Counted from the stretch's first letter, positions 24,231 to 37,043 are shown. The stretch: DNA of 64,000 nucleotides from Fennellomyces sp. T-0311 (GCA_025266875.1 JALLLT010000003.1:930001-994000), one strand, 5' to 3'. A program made the numbers and translations. The notes: generated by a model not told the origin, from the sequence alone.

Positions 24231-27200
24231 GAAGAAAAAAAAAAGAGAGGGAGAAGAAGTAAAGAGGTATTAAAAGCCAGTTGTACGGGATGTTTTTATG
24301 TTGTTCCTGTACGACTCCTAATGTGCTACCAAAAAGCTTCTTGTTAACAGGAGGGACACACGGTTACACCGACCCAGCAGTTAAAAGCTTCCCTTTGTTT
24401 CATTTGATTACGCAAATGACGACTCTAGAGATTATTCCAACAGCATGCAACCTGCATGAACAAAAAAAAAGTTCCTTTGCTACTTGCATAAAATTACGAT
24501 CCAAATGTCAACACCATTTTTGTTGTTGTTGTTGTAAGACCGTTTCCCCGCACAGATTGCACATGCTTTCCACCTAAAATAGTTTAAGTATATCTGTGTA
24601 ATGAAGTACATTGTCTTTTGGGTGTGTTAGTAACTTGACCTTCATTGGTCTTGATGGGATAAAATCATGAGAACATTAATTGCGCGACCATGCCATACTA
24701 GGGCCTTCACCCTTGACAAAGTGTGTTTAATTCCTGAAAAAGTATAAACTAGTAGCAACCGAATTTAAATATATGTCTGCTATTGGAAAAGCTTAGACAA
24801 GCATGAACCATCTCATTAGAAGCGTGCACACTGACACATAAAGTTCGGGTATCCAGAGCTTTTCCGCCAAAGTCGCACTTCCCCCTTTTTTGTGTGGAGA
24901 ATCTGGATAAAATTTGCCTCGGAATTGATACCATAACAAGGCTGAAGTCGTCGTCATCGTCTCAAAATTGTATGTAAAATGTCAAGGTCTATTTGTTCTA
25001 TAACTAGGAATTAATGCATAAGTAGTTATCTGTAATGTCGGGAAATACTCGGGCATTGGGTGTACCACAAGTGAAAAATCATCAGTGCAGATCATCGGTC
25101 GAGAAAATCCCCACAGTCCTTTATGCGTATATATAGTTGTATGCCAATATTTTAAAGATACCCTGACAAAGCATAGGCCATTAGACTCATCCGATTGTGT
25201 GACCCGAACTATCTATGGTGTGGAATAAGTCGAGATTCCGATCCCACTTTTGGTTTTCCAGAAGTTGTCCGTGATAGAACCTGTTCGAATTCAAATGAGC
25301 GACTACCATCAAATTTCATGAGAAAAAAACATATCGTTCACCACGTAATAAAAACCCCACGGTAACTATATATAAAAGGCTGATACCACTCGTGATATGC
25401 TATCGGCACAATGTTAAGCCAGCAAGTTTTGGGTAATGGCCAAAAAGGATTGCAGAGAAAGTAGGTACACAGTAGACTTGTAACATCTGAATTTGTTGCT
25501 GATGCACAGGAATATATTGCTTGTACCCATTTGTTTACCTTAGAAACTAATTTTTTGGGCAAGCAAAATTATTTAAGTCTTCCAAACACTGAGAGCTGCT
25601 CTTAGTAGTTATTTTAATATATTGACCGGGAGACTCAACTAACCAATAGAGAAAAATTCTTTAAACTTCCATTTCGGCTGCGCGCTACTGATTTTTTTGC
25701 CACATATCTACCCTAGTGCGCAAACATTATACCATTTTGATTTATCGACGCAATAAATCTTTCACAAGTCATACGGTGGATCCGAAAGTATATCCGGTAC
25801 TCACACACATCCACGGATGTATATGACACATTCACACGGCCAGAGGTCCCCACGCTATTTGACAGATATGCTGTAAAGCAAAGGTGCTTGCCATGAAAGT
25901 AAACAATAAGGCGCCTGATGATGTTTTGCGACCATTGATCTCGATACCACTGCTTAATGATATTGTTGTGGATTATACAATCGACGGAAAGTATTAAGGA
26001 AGCTACCATTTTGCTGACTACCAGTTTTTTGTATTGCATAAGTATGGAACTCTAGTTATTTGATTGATATAACACAGATTTCATTTACATTGTCTATGCA
26101 TACGGACTAGCACGTCCCTCCAAGAACATTTAGCATATTTTGCTACACAATTAAAAGTATCTTTATGCTTTACTCAGATAAAAACACTGATTTACGTATA
26201 TAGGTGGAATTTAGTTTTCTCAGCATGTGATGGTCACATCTTCCCATATTAGTTACGGGTTGCTTCTCACAAACTATTTATTTGGAAATAAGGTTACTCG
26301 TGTCATTAATCAGTTTGGCTAGAAGGAACTTGCACAAGTTATATAACTAAGAGAAGCTAATTTTAGGAATAGTGATCTTGCCTGATACCTAAGGTCCTTT
26401 TGTCTTAGTGGATTGGGGGTCACGATAAATTGCTCAATACCGGATTAAAATAACATAAATTTTCCTTTGTTATCTACTGTTTCGTTAATCTTTTGAGAAG
26501 ACGTGTAACTTTGATTCTCAAGTGCCCAGCAAATGAGGCAAGCAAATTTACTAAGCAGAAAACACGAAGCAAATGGCTATCAATGTAGTTTTGAATTAGC
26601 GACTGGAAAAGAATGATTGTCTGTAACTTTGGTTGCTTTTTCTCTCAGTTTACTATATGCTACAGCTTACGTGTATGTTGCATGATATTGCATATATTTG
26701 ATTTGTATTGCCACAGGTCGATCTCCATATCCAAAGTGAAAGCGATTAGCTTGACGTTTCATGTGTAGATAAGGAAGAGATAAGCTAAACAAAGTAGCTC
26801 TTCGTAATTATCTTAAATGGTGTATGCATGGGCAGTAAACTCAAATTTTGGGGAACTGGGACTTTACGTGCCGTCAGATATTGCAGTGCATAGATAAAAG
26901 AAGATAGCTGTTTTCTCACCACGAGACATTCACACTATTGGTATATTGAAGGCATCAAATAGAAGATTATCTCGGTATGTACAGATCATACAGTTTAACA
27001 GTATATTAGGAAACAAAATAATTAGCCATTGGGTATGACAAGGTATATGTTATGTTAAATACCATGTGTGCTGCTCACAAAGACGCGAAAAGTGCTGTCA
27101 CTAAGGTATCCTGTCTACTTGCAATCTTTAAAACTCACTCCATGCTTGTACGACAACTACCCCGCACAAAATTAATTTGACCAGTGTAGCACAAGGGCAA

Positions 27201-30200
27201 CGATACTTTGAATACACCAGTTGCTTTTCTATGCTATGTATTATGGAGACTCCACTAGTTTATCTCCTTTCTGATAATTCAAGAATTCAAGCATCTTTAC
27301 TTGCAATGCCATGTTCTGTAATCATTCATAACGACGTTTTGAAATGTCTTTTCTTACTACGTTGATATTGATGCAAGTAGCATGAAATCAAAAATACGAT
27401 ATATGCATCATGATTTTTTGTTTGATGATATTGATCATCTACATTATGTAATGATCCATATATTTGGTTACTTTAAGTGTCCAGCATAGTTTCTTTGCTT
27501 CTAGGTACGTTGGTCAGGAACACACGCTAGTATGTAATGAAATTTGCCAAGTAGCGTAATTCGAGTCATTCGCTATCGTTTTATGGCGAATACATATCAG
27601 GCGGTGTTATCTGGTTGAATATAGGCGATAGTAGGAACATAATAAGAAACAGGAATCCTTTGAGACGCAGATTTATTCTGAATATTAGAATTTATTCTAT
27701 TATCCATTGTTACGCTACTTTTGGTTCTGAAAACTATAATCTGTTAAGGTCACTTGGAATGGTAAAACCTTATGGGTTCGTATGAACCTAAAATTACCCA
27801 GAAACGAATAATTATCCAGAAACGAATCTTTTGTTCAGAATACGAGACCTTGTTCAGAAAAAGATCTTACCAGAATAGCTATCTGTTCCTCCTTAGTGTA
27901 ATTATCCAGAATACCCTTAGATTCTAGAAATATATAGCTGGAATATATAAGGTATAAATAGAGCATTCGTATTTTCAATAAACTACAGTTCTTTTCCTGC
28001 TAAACTTTACTTTTTAGCTTTTTTCTCTTTTGAGACATATTTAGTTTTTTGTCTAGATATTACTGCAGTTGGCATCCGAAATATAAGTCCAAGCTCAAGA
28101 ACTCCTGTGGTCAATTTAACTAACCTTTTAGGTTACTAACCTGTGTTAGGTATTATACGAAAAACTCATTAAGACAAGCTATTCTTGTCAAATTTTCAGT
28201 TGTGTCTAAATCGATAGAGATACGGCATAACACCATTCAATAAAGCTTGTATAGTGCTTCCAAAAAGTGATGTTGTTATGCAAAAAAATCTATATCGTCC
28301 CAAAAATGGACGTAGCTGTATACTATAAACAGTGTGCCTTGGCGACATTGATTTTTACGGATAGCAATACCACTTATTAGAAATATTGTATACTGCTCTA
28401 CTATTGTACTATTTGGAACAGGTACGTAGTACTGTCCATGACTCTGAACGTTTATTTAACTGAATGTAATTCTCGGTATTTGGCATCTTATCCGGGCATA
28501 ACTCCCTAACATCTTCTCAGTCTTAACTCGTGGACTCCACGGCAGCGTTTGTTTGTTTGTTTGTTTTTAAAAAAAGTATAAATTTTGGTTAAAAGGATTA
28601 ATGCTACAAGTTTAAAATAAGACAAATAGAGCGGATGGTATGGCGAAATAAAAATAATTGAAGGGCTCTGACATGCTAAGCTGCTACCTTATTGACTAAC
28701 AAATTGATCTATTTCGGTATGTGTTGCTAAGCTATGCATAAGCAGGACTAGTTGGTATAAAAGGGTATGACCTCCACCGGATACAGTGATTGATATAAAG
28801 AAGCACAATTGAAGATGAGTTCGCGTTCATGTTGAAAGAAGTAGGTAGCACAAAGTGAAAAGATTTAGCCCCGTTTTTTTGACGGCTTTCTTTTTCGAAA
28901 AGCCAACAAAATTGCTGCTGCAGTTGTCAAGGTAAGTTTTTTTTTCTCGCCACCGCCAAGGCAATGTGTTAACTTGTCATTTGTATTTAGGTAGGGCATT
29001 TGAGGTGAACTTACTGAGCAAATTGTCGCCCATCGTAGTGTCCCCTTCGTCGCCGCCTTAGTACGGAATGGCTGGTAGCTACGGCGCAGGTAAGCCACTT
29101 AGAATGAGTGAAGTTTCCTCCTGGAGCATGGACTCTTCGCGCCAAGCCAAAAAGAAAAAGTGTTCAAAGTAATTCAAGATAGGCAATCGAAAATTCTATC
29201 CTGGACTACTAGAAGGGAACGAGTGCATTTCATCAACAAGTTCAGCAGTTGCCTGATTTGAGACCATGTGTAATTTGACAATTTTTGGTTTACTGCCAAT
29301 ATTAAGAACGTATATACGCTTCAATGCGGGATTACATTGCATTAGAAAGGCTTCTATATATAGAACGAGGGTGGCAGGACAGCAGGTTTACAAGTAGATA
29401 ATATGGCTCTCCTAAGCACTCAGTACGGCAATTCTATCCGTGTGGAAATTTATTCGATTGCTTGATACGCTGTCAATCTGTAATTTCTCTAATGGTAGAT
29501 CATTGGCTCGAATTTGGTTGGGTACAATGCCTGATATGCTTCTCTGGTGCACTTTGGTAGCGATAAACGAATCTATTTCTGACGTACTCCATATCTGTTA
29601 GTGGTATTGGATGATGATGGCAATACGCGCAGGATATGCAAGGTATTTGGGAAACTGCTGAGTGGTACTTTATTATGGCTGGAGCATACTATGATTAGAA
29701 CGCCCTTTCTACTGTGCTCAAAAACGTCGTGCTTTTTTAACAGTTACATATAGTAGAATAGATTATCTTAAGGGTAGAGTGCTAAAATATATGATGCTGT
29801 TGTCGTAGTAGCCTCTGCGTCATAGATAGCTATTTGGCTACTTGACTATTATTTTTCGACTTCTTCTGATAGATCATGTCCCTGGGAACACTATTTTCTA
29901 CCTTTCTGTGTATCCATGTGACACAACAGGATGACACATCAGTTTTTGTGCGTGAAATTTCAAAATGATATTCTTTATAATTAGATCTACGTACTCTTAT
30001 ATTTAATCAAAATATATCTTCCAGGAAAATCTCTATAAGCACGCATGTTGTTTCGTAGGTAAAAGCACACTAATGCAAAACATAAAATTCCTTATAAGGA
30101 AAATCGAACAGGCTGCTCCACACTTTCACTTGTTGTACAACCCGGTAATTGTACCAAGAAGTTCTGGAAACCCAGACGATCCACAATTCTTTATATTCTC

Positions 30201-30219
30201 CCTTTCTTCCTCTGATTAT
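24231..30219. other. Six kilobases of AT-rich, apparently gene-free DNA
   Basis: The first ~300 bp upstream of 24230 should be the oxidase promoter. The rest has no frame longer than ~110 codons with recognisable similarity. It includes LTR-like signals near 27953-27982, a (GTTT)n run near 28548-28566, and a small GC-richer island at 28859-29100. Probably decayed repeats. Confidence 0.45.
27953..27982 (+). repeat. Possible solo-LTR signals (TATAAATA ... CAATAAA)
   Basis: A TATAAATA box (27953-27960) is followed 16 bp later by CAATAAA (27976-27982) within AT-rich DNA with no gene next to it. Closely spaced promoter and polyadenylation signals are typical of long terminal repeats. No partner LTR or internal coding region was found. 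Confidence 0.25.
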
Positions 30220-32445
30220 ATGTTTTTACGCCAACTTGCAGCGATAGTCTCTGTGGTGGCACTTTTTCTTATATTGTCCGCTCATGCTGACACTGTAGAA
30301 CCTCGCGGCACCGCAAGTAACTATTCGGCAGCACTACTTTTCCCAACCTTTATACATGTTTATCACTAATAATATTAAATAGAGTGCCAATATATATACC
30401 CTAAGATATACTGTTATGGAGGCCGAGGCTATAACGAAGATATCAATGGCTCTTACACCGATAGTCTCACCAGCAACATATTTAACACTCTGGACTTGTC
30501 TGAGGAAATGTCTATCAGTGATCTACAGAACCGATGGACACCTATGGAACAAGACACTCCTGGTCCCAACACAGAGTTTGCCTTTGTTGCTGACCCGAAA
30601 CATAATGCTATACTAATGGACGGTGGCTCAGGCCTCAGTAATGACAGCACAATGTATCGTGCGCAATACCGCAGCATTATATACAACGTCACCACAGAAA
30701 GTTGGAACAGCGACATACAGATGAGAGAAGACAATTTGTTTGTATACAAATCGATTTCCAGAATTTCAGGGAAAAACTTACGATTTGTTCGGTGGTGTCA
30801 CCTTCCGTAAACATTGTAGCATCTTCCATTCCGCGATACTTGGTCCAAATAGTACTGCATATCTTTTTGGTGGACGAGTGTAAGCTGGTATAAAAGATTG
30901 CTTGGATTTGGTAATACTCATCATCCCTAATAGTGTACAAGAAAACATTCTAACGGAACCGACATTTTATCCACTCGAAATGTACCTTTTCAATTTCGCT
31001 GTAAGGCCCCATACCGTAGTACATCTATAAATCATATCAAAATTGCTCATAATTTTTTGTATCGATAGACCGCAAGTTGGGGTACTTCGACTGCAGTACG
31101 ATCTCTACGAGACTCTTTGATTGAATATAGGGCAGCTCTTGGAAAGGATGGAGTTTCTATCTACTATATTGGAGGTGTATATCCTGATGAACCTAAATAT
31201 GCTAATATGACGGACTATTATTACGGTATTGTTCCTATGAGTGAGGTTGTCATTTTCAATACCAATACCAGCGAATGGCGAACGCAAAATACTACCGGAG
31301 AAACGCCGTTTACGAGAATCGGACATACACTGACATTAAGTATGTACTACCTTCCTTTACCTTGTAAACTTACAACTGACACCGTTGTCATTGTAATGTT
31401 CTGTAGAGCCAAGCACAGGCGAACTTATACTGCTCGGTGGATCGTTTCCTAGTATGTTTATTAATTTATAGAAGATGAGTGCACGTCATCTAGACAATGC
31501 TTGCACGTTAAAATTCATCAAATATGGACATGCGTTTAATGTTCTTCTATTTATTATAGGCAATATTACGGACTTCCAGATGGATTACTTTTATTTGCTT
31601 GATACAGAAAGTATGACATGGTACACCAGAGCCCTTGGCTTGGGTCAAGATCTTGATTACAACGTAACAGAAATAGCTGATCACTCTGGTGCGTGATTAA
31701 TAATACTACCCTAATTTCATCCCGGTTATGTAATAGTTTATAGCTATTGTTGTATACCGTGGATAATTAACGTTTATCATGAAGCTAAAATTGAAATTTA
31801 TATAGCCGTACTGGTCGACGATCGTTTCCTATTTGTTATGTTCGGCCTTGTTCCCCCTGGTCGGGCTACTAGCACAGTGCGAGTTTTGGATATAGAAACG
31901 TGGAGCTGGGTTAATGTCGTTTCCGCGGTTCAAGTACCCGAAGACGCGGATGGTTCATCTTCAGAAGCATCTGGTGGAACAAGCGCCGGAACGATAGCTG
32001 GTGCGGTTGTGGGATCTATTGCTGGGGTAAATGAAGGCAAATAGACAGGTATCATTTTGTATTAATTTCTGCTATTGTAGGTGGCACTCATTGGTGCTAT
32101 AATTGCATTCGTTTATTTGCGAAGAAAGCGGCAAGCGAAAACAGAGCAGGATGCTAAAGTGGATGAAATAAATATCTCTCCCGAAGATCGCAAAGATACT
32201 GCCCTTCTTTCAGCGCCAACCTCTCCAGGTGCCCTTTGTATGTACCTTAAACTACATCGAGGATGAATATGATACGTACTAACACATATGTATTAGCTGG
32301 CTCGACACAAGTTCCAAATACATTTGATGAACCGAGAACACCTGATATAACGAAATTCTATGGTGTTGAGAAACCGGATGGGGCCAGCAATAATAATAGT
32401 CCCCAAGTATTGGTGATGACTCCAGTAAAGCCTGATGGCTCATAA
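30220..32445 (+). CDS. Kelch-repeat single-pass membrane protein, copy K6 (inverted)
   Basis: Ten exons: 30220-30316, 30383-30737, 30820-30879, 30934-31000, 31069-31339, 31407-31451, 31560-31688, 31806-32026, 32081-32228, 32297-32445; 513 aa. Exon lengths 60, 271, 45 and 129 match the minus-strand copies. It has a signal peptide (MFLRQLAAIVSVVALFLIL), kelch blades (KIYCYGG, AILMDGG, AYLFGG, SIYYIGG, LILLGG, FLFVMFG), an SSEASGGTSAG stalk, GTIAGAVVGSIAGV helix, LRRKRQAK stop-transfer, and a tail with GVEKPDGAS and TPVKPDGS. It shares MREDN, the 67-nt exon 4 and the (V/A)SAVQ/VSGVQ region with K2, so the two form a subfamily although they are 23 kb apart and in opposite orientation. Confidence 0.87.
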
Positions 32446-33050
32446 AGTATTTTCTAATTGACACTGAGTGAATAGTGCACGCTACTATAAAGAATCGATA
32501 AGCCTCATTTTCAGCCTAATTCACATAGCAATGTAATCTTTCATCAGCTTATGGATGTAATTGCATCGTAAAAAGAATAAACCCGCTTCTGCGCTTATAA
32601 AATTCAGAGAATGAGCAAAAAAAATGGAAGTGAGGCTAGAGATTTTCATTTGCTTTTGCAACCATAAAACTTGCAGAATATCGGCTACTATTTAAGAAGC
32701 CATCATAGATGTTTACAAATGGATTATGCAGTCATGTTAGCCTTTCACACTGCATATCTTATTTCTGCAGCGCAAATATAATACGATACCATAATGTTGA
32801 AGCACAGGTTTGTAAGGGAATAATTAGTAATAACAAAAAGCAAGCTTATGTCTCTACGGCACTGCTTTGCTTGTTCATGACGTCGTTACGAGAAAATTTA
32901 TGTTATCATATTTATCCACACTTTATCTGTTGTCCATACAGCTCCCACATGGACTGTCAACTTTTCCTTTAACTTTTTGCACAATTACTCGATTCATCAG
33001 CCATCTACCCTTCTTGTGCATAGTCTCGTAACATATAACTATCATAGCAA

Positions 33051-33075
33051 TATCAAACGAAATAAAGCAGTTAAC
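33051..33075 (+). repeat. 25-bp exact dispersed repeat, copy 2
   Basis: Exact match to 10782-10806, same orientation, again in gene-free DNA close to a kelch gene. Confidence 0.55.
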
Positions 33076-33373
33076 ACAATAGCAAGAAATCTGATCTGAC
33101 CCTTTTCTATTATTCTCAAAACCAAAGAGCTTCTGCAGTTAATTTACACATTCTGTGTGTCTATTTCAACTCTTGTCAGGAAAATATTCTTATCCAAACT
33201 ACTTTACACGCAAAGTTTTACTACAGTAGCATATAATTTTTATTGGTATTCTGTACCGGTAATAAAGCTCTATCTATGCATACTAAAAAAATAATACTAT
33301 GTGCACTATCATGACCGATTAGGTCATAGTAACATTATGCGTCGTTGCCACACTCTTCACCTAACTTCATTAG

Positions 33374-33537
33374 TCACTGCAAATAATTTTTGGTGAATTT
33401 TGGTGAATAATTTTCCGAAGTGGGTTAATAATAAGCTTTTTAACCACTTGAGTTACTAAAAATGGTAGTACAAGTGGTTAAAAAGCTTATGTTTAACCAC
33501 TGTAACCACTTTTAACCATCGAAATTATTTGCAGTGA
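33374..33537. mobile_element. Foldback/MITE element with nested inverted repeats
   Basis: The ends are a perfect 16-bp inverted repeat, TCACTGCAAATAATTT at 33374-33389 and its complement at 33522-33537. Inside lies a second perfect 20-bp inverted pair, 33431-33450 and 33471-33490 (ATAAGCTTTTTAACCACTTG and complement), with a 20-nt loop. The motif TTAACCAC recurs near 33494 and 33512. No coding capacity and no clear target duplication. Confidence 0.75.
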
Positions 33538-34262
33538 GAGAAGGAAATTACGAACTGACGCTTAAGGTTGTCTCCATTCCATTTGGAGTGTAACTTATTC
33601 TTGTTCTCCTTTGAGTTTCATCTATTGTTATGTAGGAAACTTTCAGCTGTTAACATAGTCCATCGTGCGTAGATATGATATGAACTGTGTAAAATATCGC
33701 TTTCACAAACACCTTTTATGTTTATACTGAACTCATCTCACGTGATTACAGTCGCAAGACAATTGTTCCATTTTAAACATAAGGCTTGATATACGCACTT
33801 TATCATTAACGATCCCTGGCGTAAGATGATTTTGATAGAGCTGATGCTGTCTAAAAGGAACTACATAAAATTCAGGGGTACATGTCTGTTCAGAAATTAC
33901 TTTCAACCGATCTCTCACTCTCCCAAAACTCTTAACGCCACGGGTCAAATTTATATATATATATCTACAAAAAAATGCACTTAGCGTTCATCCTTTGTAA
34001 AGTATTTAGATTGATTTACATGGGCACTTTTTGGAGAAAACTTCGTTGATGTCTACCGATGATTACGCCACATTGTAATGGTGTGTCCATTACAGATGTT
34101 ATCCAACCTGCAATCCGGTTGGTCGCCATGCAGCATCTATATACCGCATTGATAGACGTAGCATGCGACAACTCATATGACGCATGGTTGGATAAGGATA
34201 TTAGGATTACGTATAGCTATAGATGGGATCCGTAGATTGTAGACCATAGACACCCTAGCTAT

Positions 34263-34394
34263 CACTGTAAAAAAAAAACTCTTGTAAATTGGCAGTTTCC
34301 ACAAGATTCTGCAAGATTTTGCAAGGCTTTGCAAGACTTTGTATAATTTTATAGTACCGTCTCATTATGTTGCGCTAGAATTTTTTTTACAGTG
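34263..34394. mobile_element. CACTGTAAA-type MITE, copy A
   Basis: A 132-bp element with inverted ends CACTGTAAAAAAAA and TTTTTTTTACAGTG. The interior repeats TTGCAAG(A/G)(C/T)TTTGCAAG in tandem. A related element at 37044-37151 matches it in the opposite orientation, and a fragment lies at 40599-40655. Confidence 0.75.
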
Positions 34395-34469
34395 ATATTA
34401 CCCCTTAATATCTGGCGTAAATATGAAAGATTGTTTGCTAGCAAACCATTCTACGAAATGTCAGCATGC

Positions 34470-35190
34470 ATTGTCCATATTTTTGATCTCAACCTTCGTT
34501 ACGTCCACAACTATAATTGCGACATCAATAATCGTCCAGTTATCGATTGACACTCTCTGTCCGATAACCATCAAGATACTGGTCTAGGTGTAAACATCAA
34601 GAAGAACCAGTCATTCGTGGTTCTGGTGTAAATATGGTTTATGATGGGTTATTTATTTGCTTAACAATATCAAAATTATTTTAGCAGGAAGATGTACCCG
34701 AACGGAACAGTCAAGTCCCTGCATAACTTAGTGTAGCTTTGTATAATAATATTGATCCTTTATCATTATAAGGAGTATCATTCTCAATAAATACGAGAAT
34801 CTTCTAGTATATTCATTGAACTTCTAGCAATAACATGCCACAATGTTGTATCCTGACGTATCAGATATCCATTGTCTACATGTCTTTTTATCTTAGCCTT
34901 TGTTACATCCGTTCCTTTATTCGACGTCAACAACCGCACAGCTATCCATTGGCCCGTTCACTGGCTTGTGCGTCAGTGAGACCTTGATCTGGGTTCAGAC
35001 TTCAAGAAGGACCATTCACGTTAACTCAGTCTCTGCATGATTTTCTGCTCCTTCGTAATAAGGCAATATGATCATTAGAGATTACGGCGATAACATGGAC
35101 TCGGCTCTGATAGAAAAGCATTCACCTTCTCCGTCCGGACTCATCATCATTATAAAGAGAGAGTAGTTTTCCTCAATAAAACATTACCTT
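34470..35190 (+). repeat. Two diverged LTR-like direct repeats
   Basis: The segment around 34490-34800 and that around 34895-35190 align loosely in the same orientation: CAACCTTCGTTACGTCC vs TAGCCTTTGTTACATCC, ACTTCAAGAAGGACCA vs ACATCAAGAAGAACCA, and both end with TATAA-AG-AG ... TCTCAATAAA / CCTCAATAAA. This suggests two old LTR copies in tandem. No internal retrotransposon genes remain. Confidence 0.4.
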
Positions 35191-35506
35191 ATTTTTGGCC
35201 TCGTCATTTGAAGCTTTCCAATTGAGCGATACCACACTCAGGTTAAGACAATTTGAAAGCAAGCACCTGTTTTCGAACTCCGTATGAAGACGGGTATACA
35301 GCAGCCCCTACATACACACATTTCTATTGCAGCTTTCTTAGTATATATATCCCAGTAAATATGCATGTATGCTACTTACATAGCTCCGAAATATACTTTC
35401 TAGATACTCCTACAGGACTTTCTTTATTATAGGAAAGCCCAACATCGATAAAAGGAGCACTTTCGTGCGTAAGAAACCTTTTCGCTTTTATCGCTAATAT
35501 TTTGAA

Positions 35507-36876
35507 ATGATATTGTCAACAGCTCCAGTCGGTTCACCGTTGCTGATTCTTTTTCTATTTCACTTATTAGTGCTGTCAACTACAGCAGCATTTCCCAATC
35601 AAGCAGAAAGAGGTGATGATTGTTATACAATTGAAATTATGGCTAACAAAGTGAATGGCCTTGCTTCAGACGAAGTTCCGTTCGCAGTGGAAGGCGATAT
35701 TCGATTAGCAACGGACGACGAAATAGAGATAAATACGTTCTACACAAAAATGTCCGCATCGTTCTATTCCGCGAAAGTTACTTTTCAAAGCGAATATAAC
35801 TGTGACGTTTGTGATCCACGGATCAAGATTGTCCAGAAGTTTGCGTCTCCGATCTACGATGTAAATGCGATAATCCTTCGAAGTGATAGTCTAGGCGCTA
35901 TCTACATTGCATTTAGAGGTATAGCTCTTTAAATAGTAATGTATAACATTTAAACTGAGCTTGCATTTAGGGGCACTTTCGCCACAAAATAACGTTATGG
36001 TTGTAGATCCTTAAAAGCCTGACCCTTGTGTTATTAACACTGAGTTTTGAAATAGGACCTCGAACTTGACCAGGTGGACTACCCATATGCTGAAGGAGCG
36101 AAAGTTCATAGAGGTTAACATGCAAACTAGCCTTCAGCTAAAATGTACTGACATCTGTAAAAAAAAAAATAGGGTTTTTCAATGGTTATCAATCTGTCAG
36201 AGGTGAACTGTTAAAAGTCTTGGACGAGCAAATTAGTACATCTTCCGATTATAAAATTGTGATTACGGGGTAATTGAACTAACTATATAGAGTATCTGTA
36301 TATAACAGCAAATTTTTATCAGGCATTCGCTCGGTGGCGCACAAGGGTTACTATGTGCATTGGACCTTTATAATTTAGGGGGTCCTTATAATTTAGATAA
36401 ACTATACCTTTACGCACAAGGCATGCATATTACTATTGCGTGATACCAGAATAATTAACTTCGTGGCGTATATAGGACAACCTCGCGTCGGTAACGATAT
36501 ATTTGCCCGGTATGTTGTTAGTACCAATCTTCGATATTATCGAGTGGTGAATGAAAATGACCGTAAGTGACTTTCTATGACATATCGTTTATATGTCTAA
36601 CCTTATAAAAAAGCCGTTCCGCATTCTCCTTCTCAAAATTCCCCTACAGGGATTTACGTGCATGCTGGTGAAGAGCTTTGGACTCACAATGATGTTACAT
36701 GTAAGTTTTGATTTAGCTATTACCGACATTTCCAAAACTCTTCACTGTACTAAAGCTGTACAACAGATGTCTGCTCTAAAGGAATTGAAACCGATAAATG
36801 CTCGAACACAGTTACTTTGGTGAACTTCTTAGACCATCTAAAGTATTTAGGAGTCACATTTACTCCTCGTCTGTGA
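35507..36876 (+). CDS. Secreted class-3 lipase-like protein, copy 1 (altered oxyanion site)
   Basis: Eight exons: 35507-35918, 35971-35999, 36056-36113, 36173-36269, 36323-36420, 36476-36562, 36614-36700, 36767-36876; 325 aa. Exon phases match the paralogue downstream. Signal peptide (MILSTAPVGSPLLILFLF), a pro-region, then the alpha/beta-hydrolase core. The catalytic triad by comparison with Rhizomucor miehei lipase is S201 in GHSLGGA, D260 in NENDPVPHS and H313 in LDHLKYLG. Four cysteines suit disulfides. Oddities: the oxyanion-hole Ser/Thr that follows R-G in the family is Ala (RGALSP), intron 5 appears to have a GC donor (36421-36422), and the C-terminal TGLC of family members is replaced by TPRL. 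It may have low or changed activity, or be on the way to decay; the frame is intact. Confidence 0.85.
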
Positions 36877-37043
36877 TAAAGATTTATAAGAAGAGGAAAA
36901 CCCGTATACTTTAGTTTTATAACTAGCACTTTATAATGAAGAGGAAAAATGGGTCCATGCGTGATGAGAAAAGTTCTCTTAAGGAACACATCATAGGAAA
37001 CACAAGCTAATCGCACACACAGGCACCGAATAGGTACAAAATA

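Larger units (their letters stand above)
32446..35506. other. Repeat-rich intergenic region
   Basis: Contains the second copy of the 25-bp repeat (33051-33075), a foldback element (33374-33537), one CACTGTAAA-type MITE (34263-34394) and two diverged LTR-like direct repeats (about 34470-35190). No gene supported. Confidence 0.6.

Noticed and set aside
25713..26039. 108-codon minus-strand frame resembling a transposase fragment
   Set aside because: Some protein-like composition but no catalytic motif, ends or target duplication could be identified.
33350..35300. Possible CRISPR-like array
   Set aside because: Repeats here are inverted or diverged and have no regular spacers; the genome is eukaryotic.
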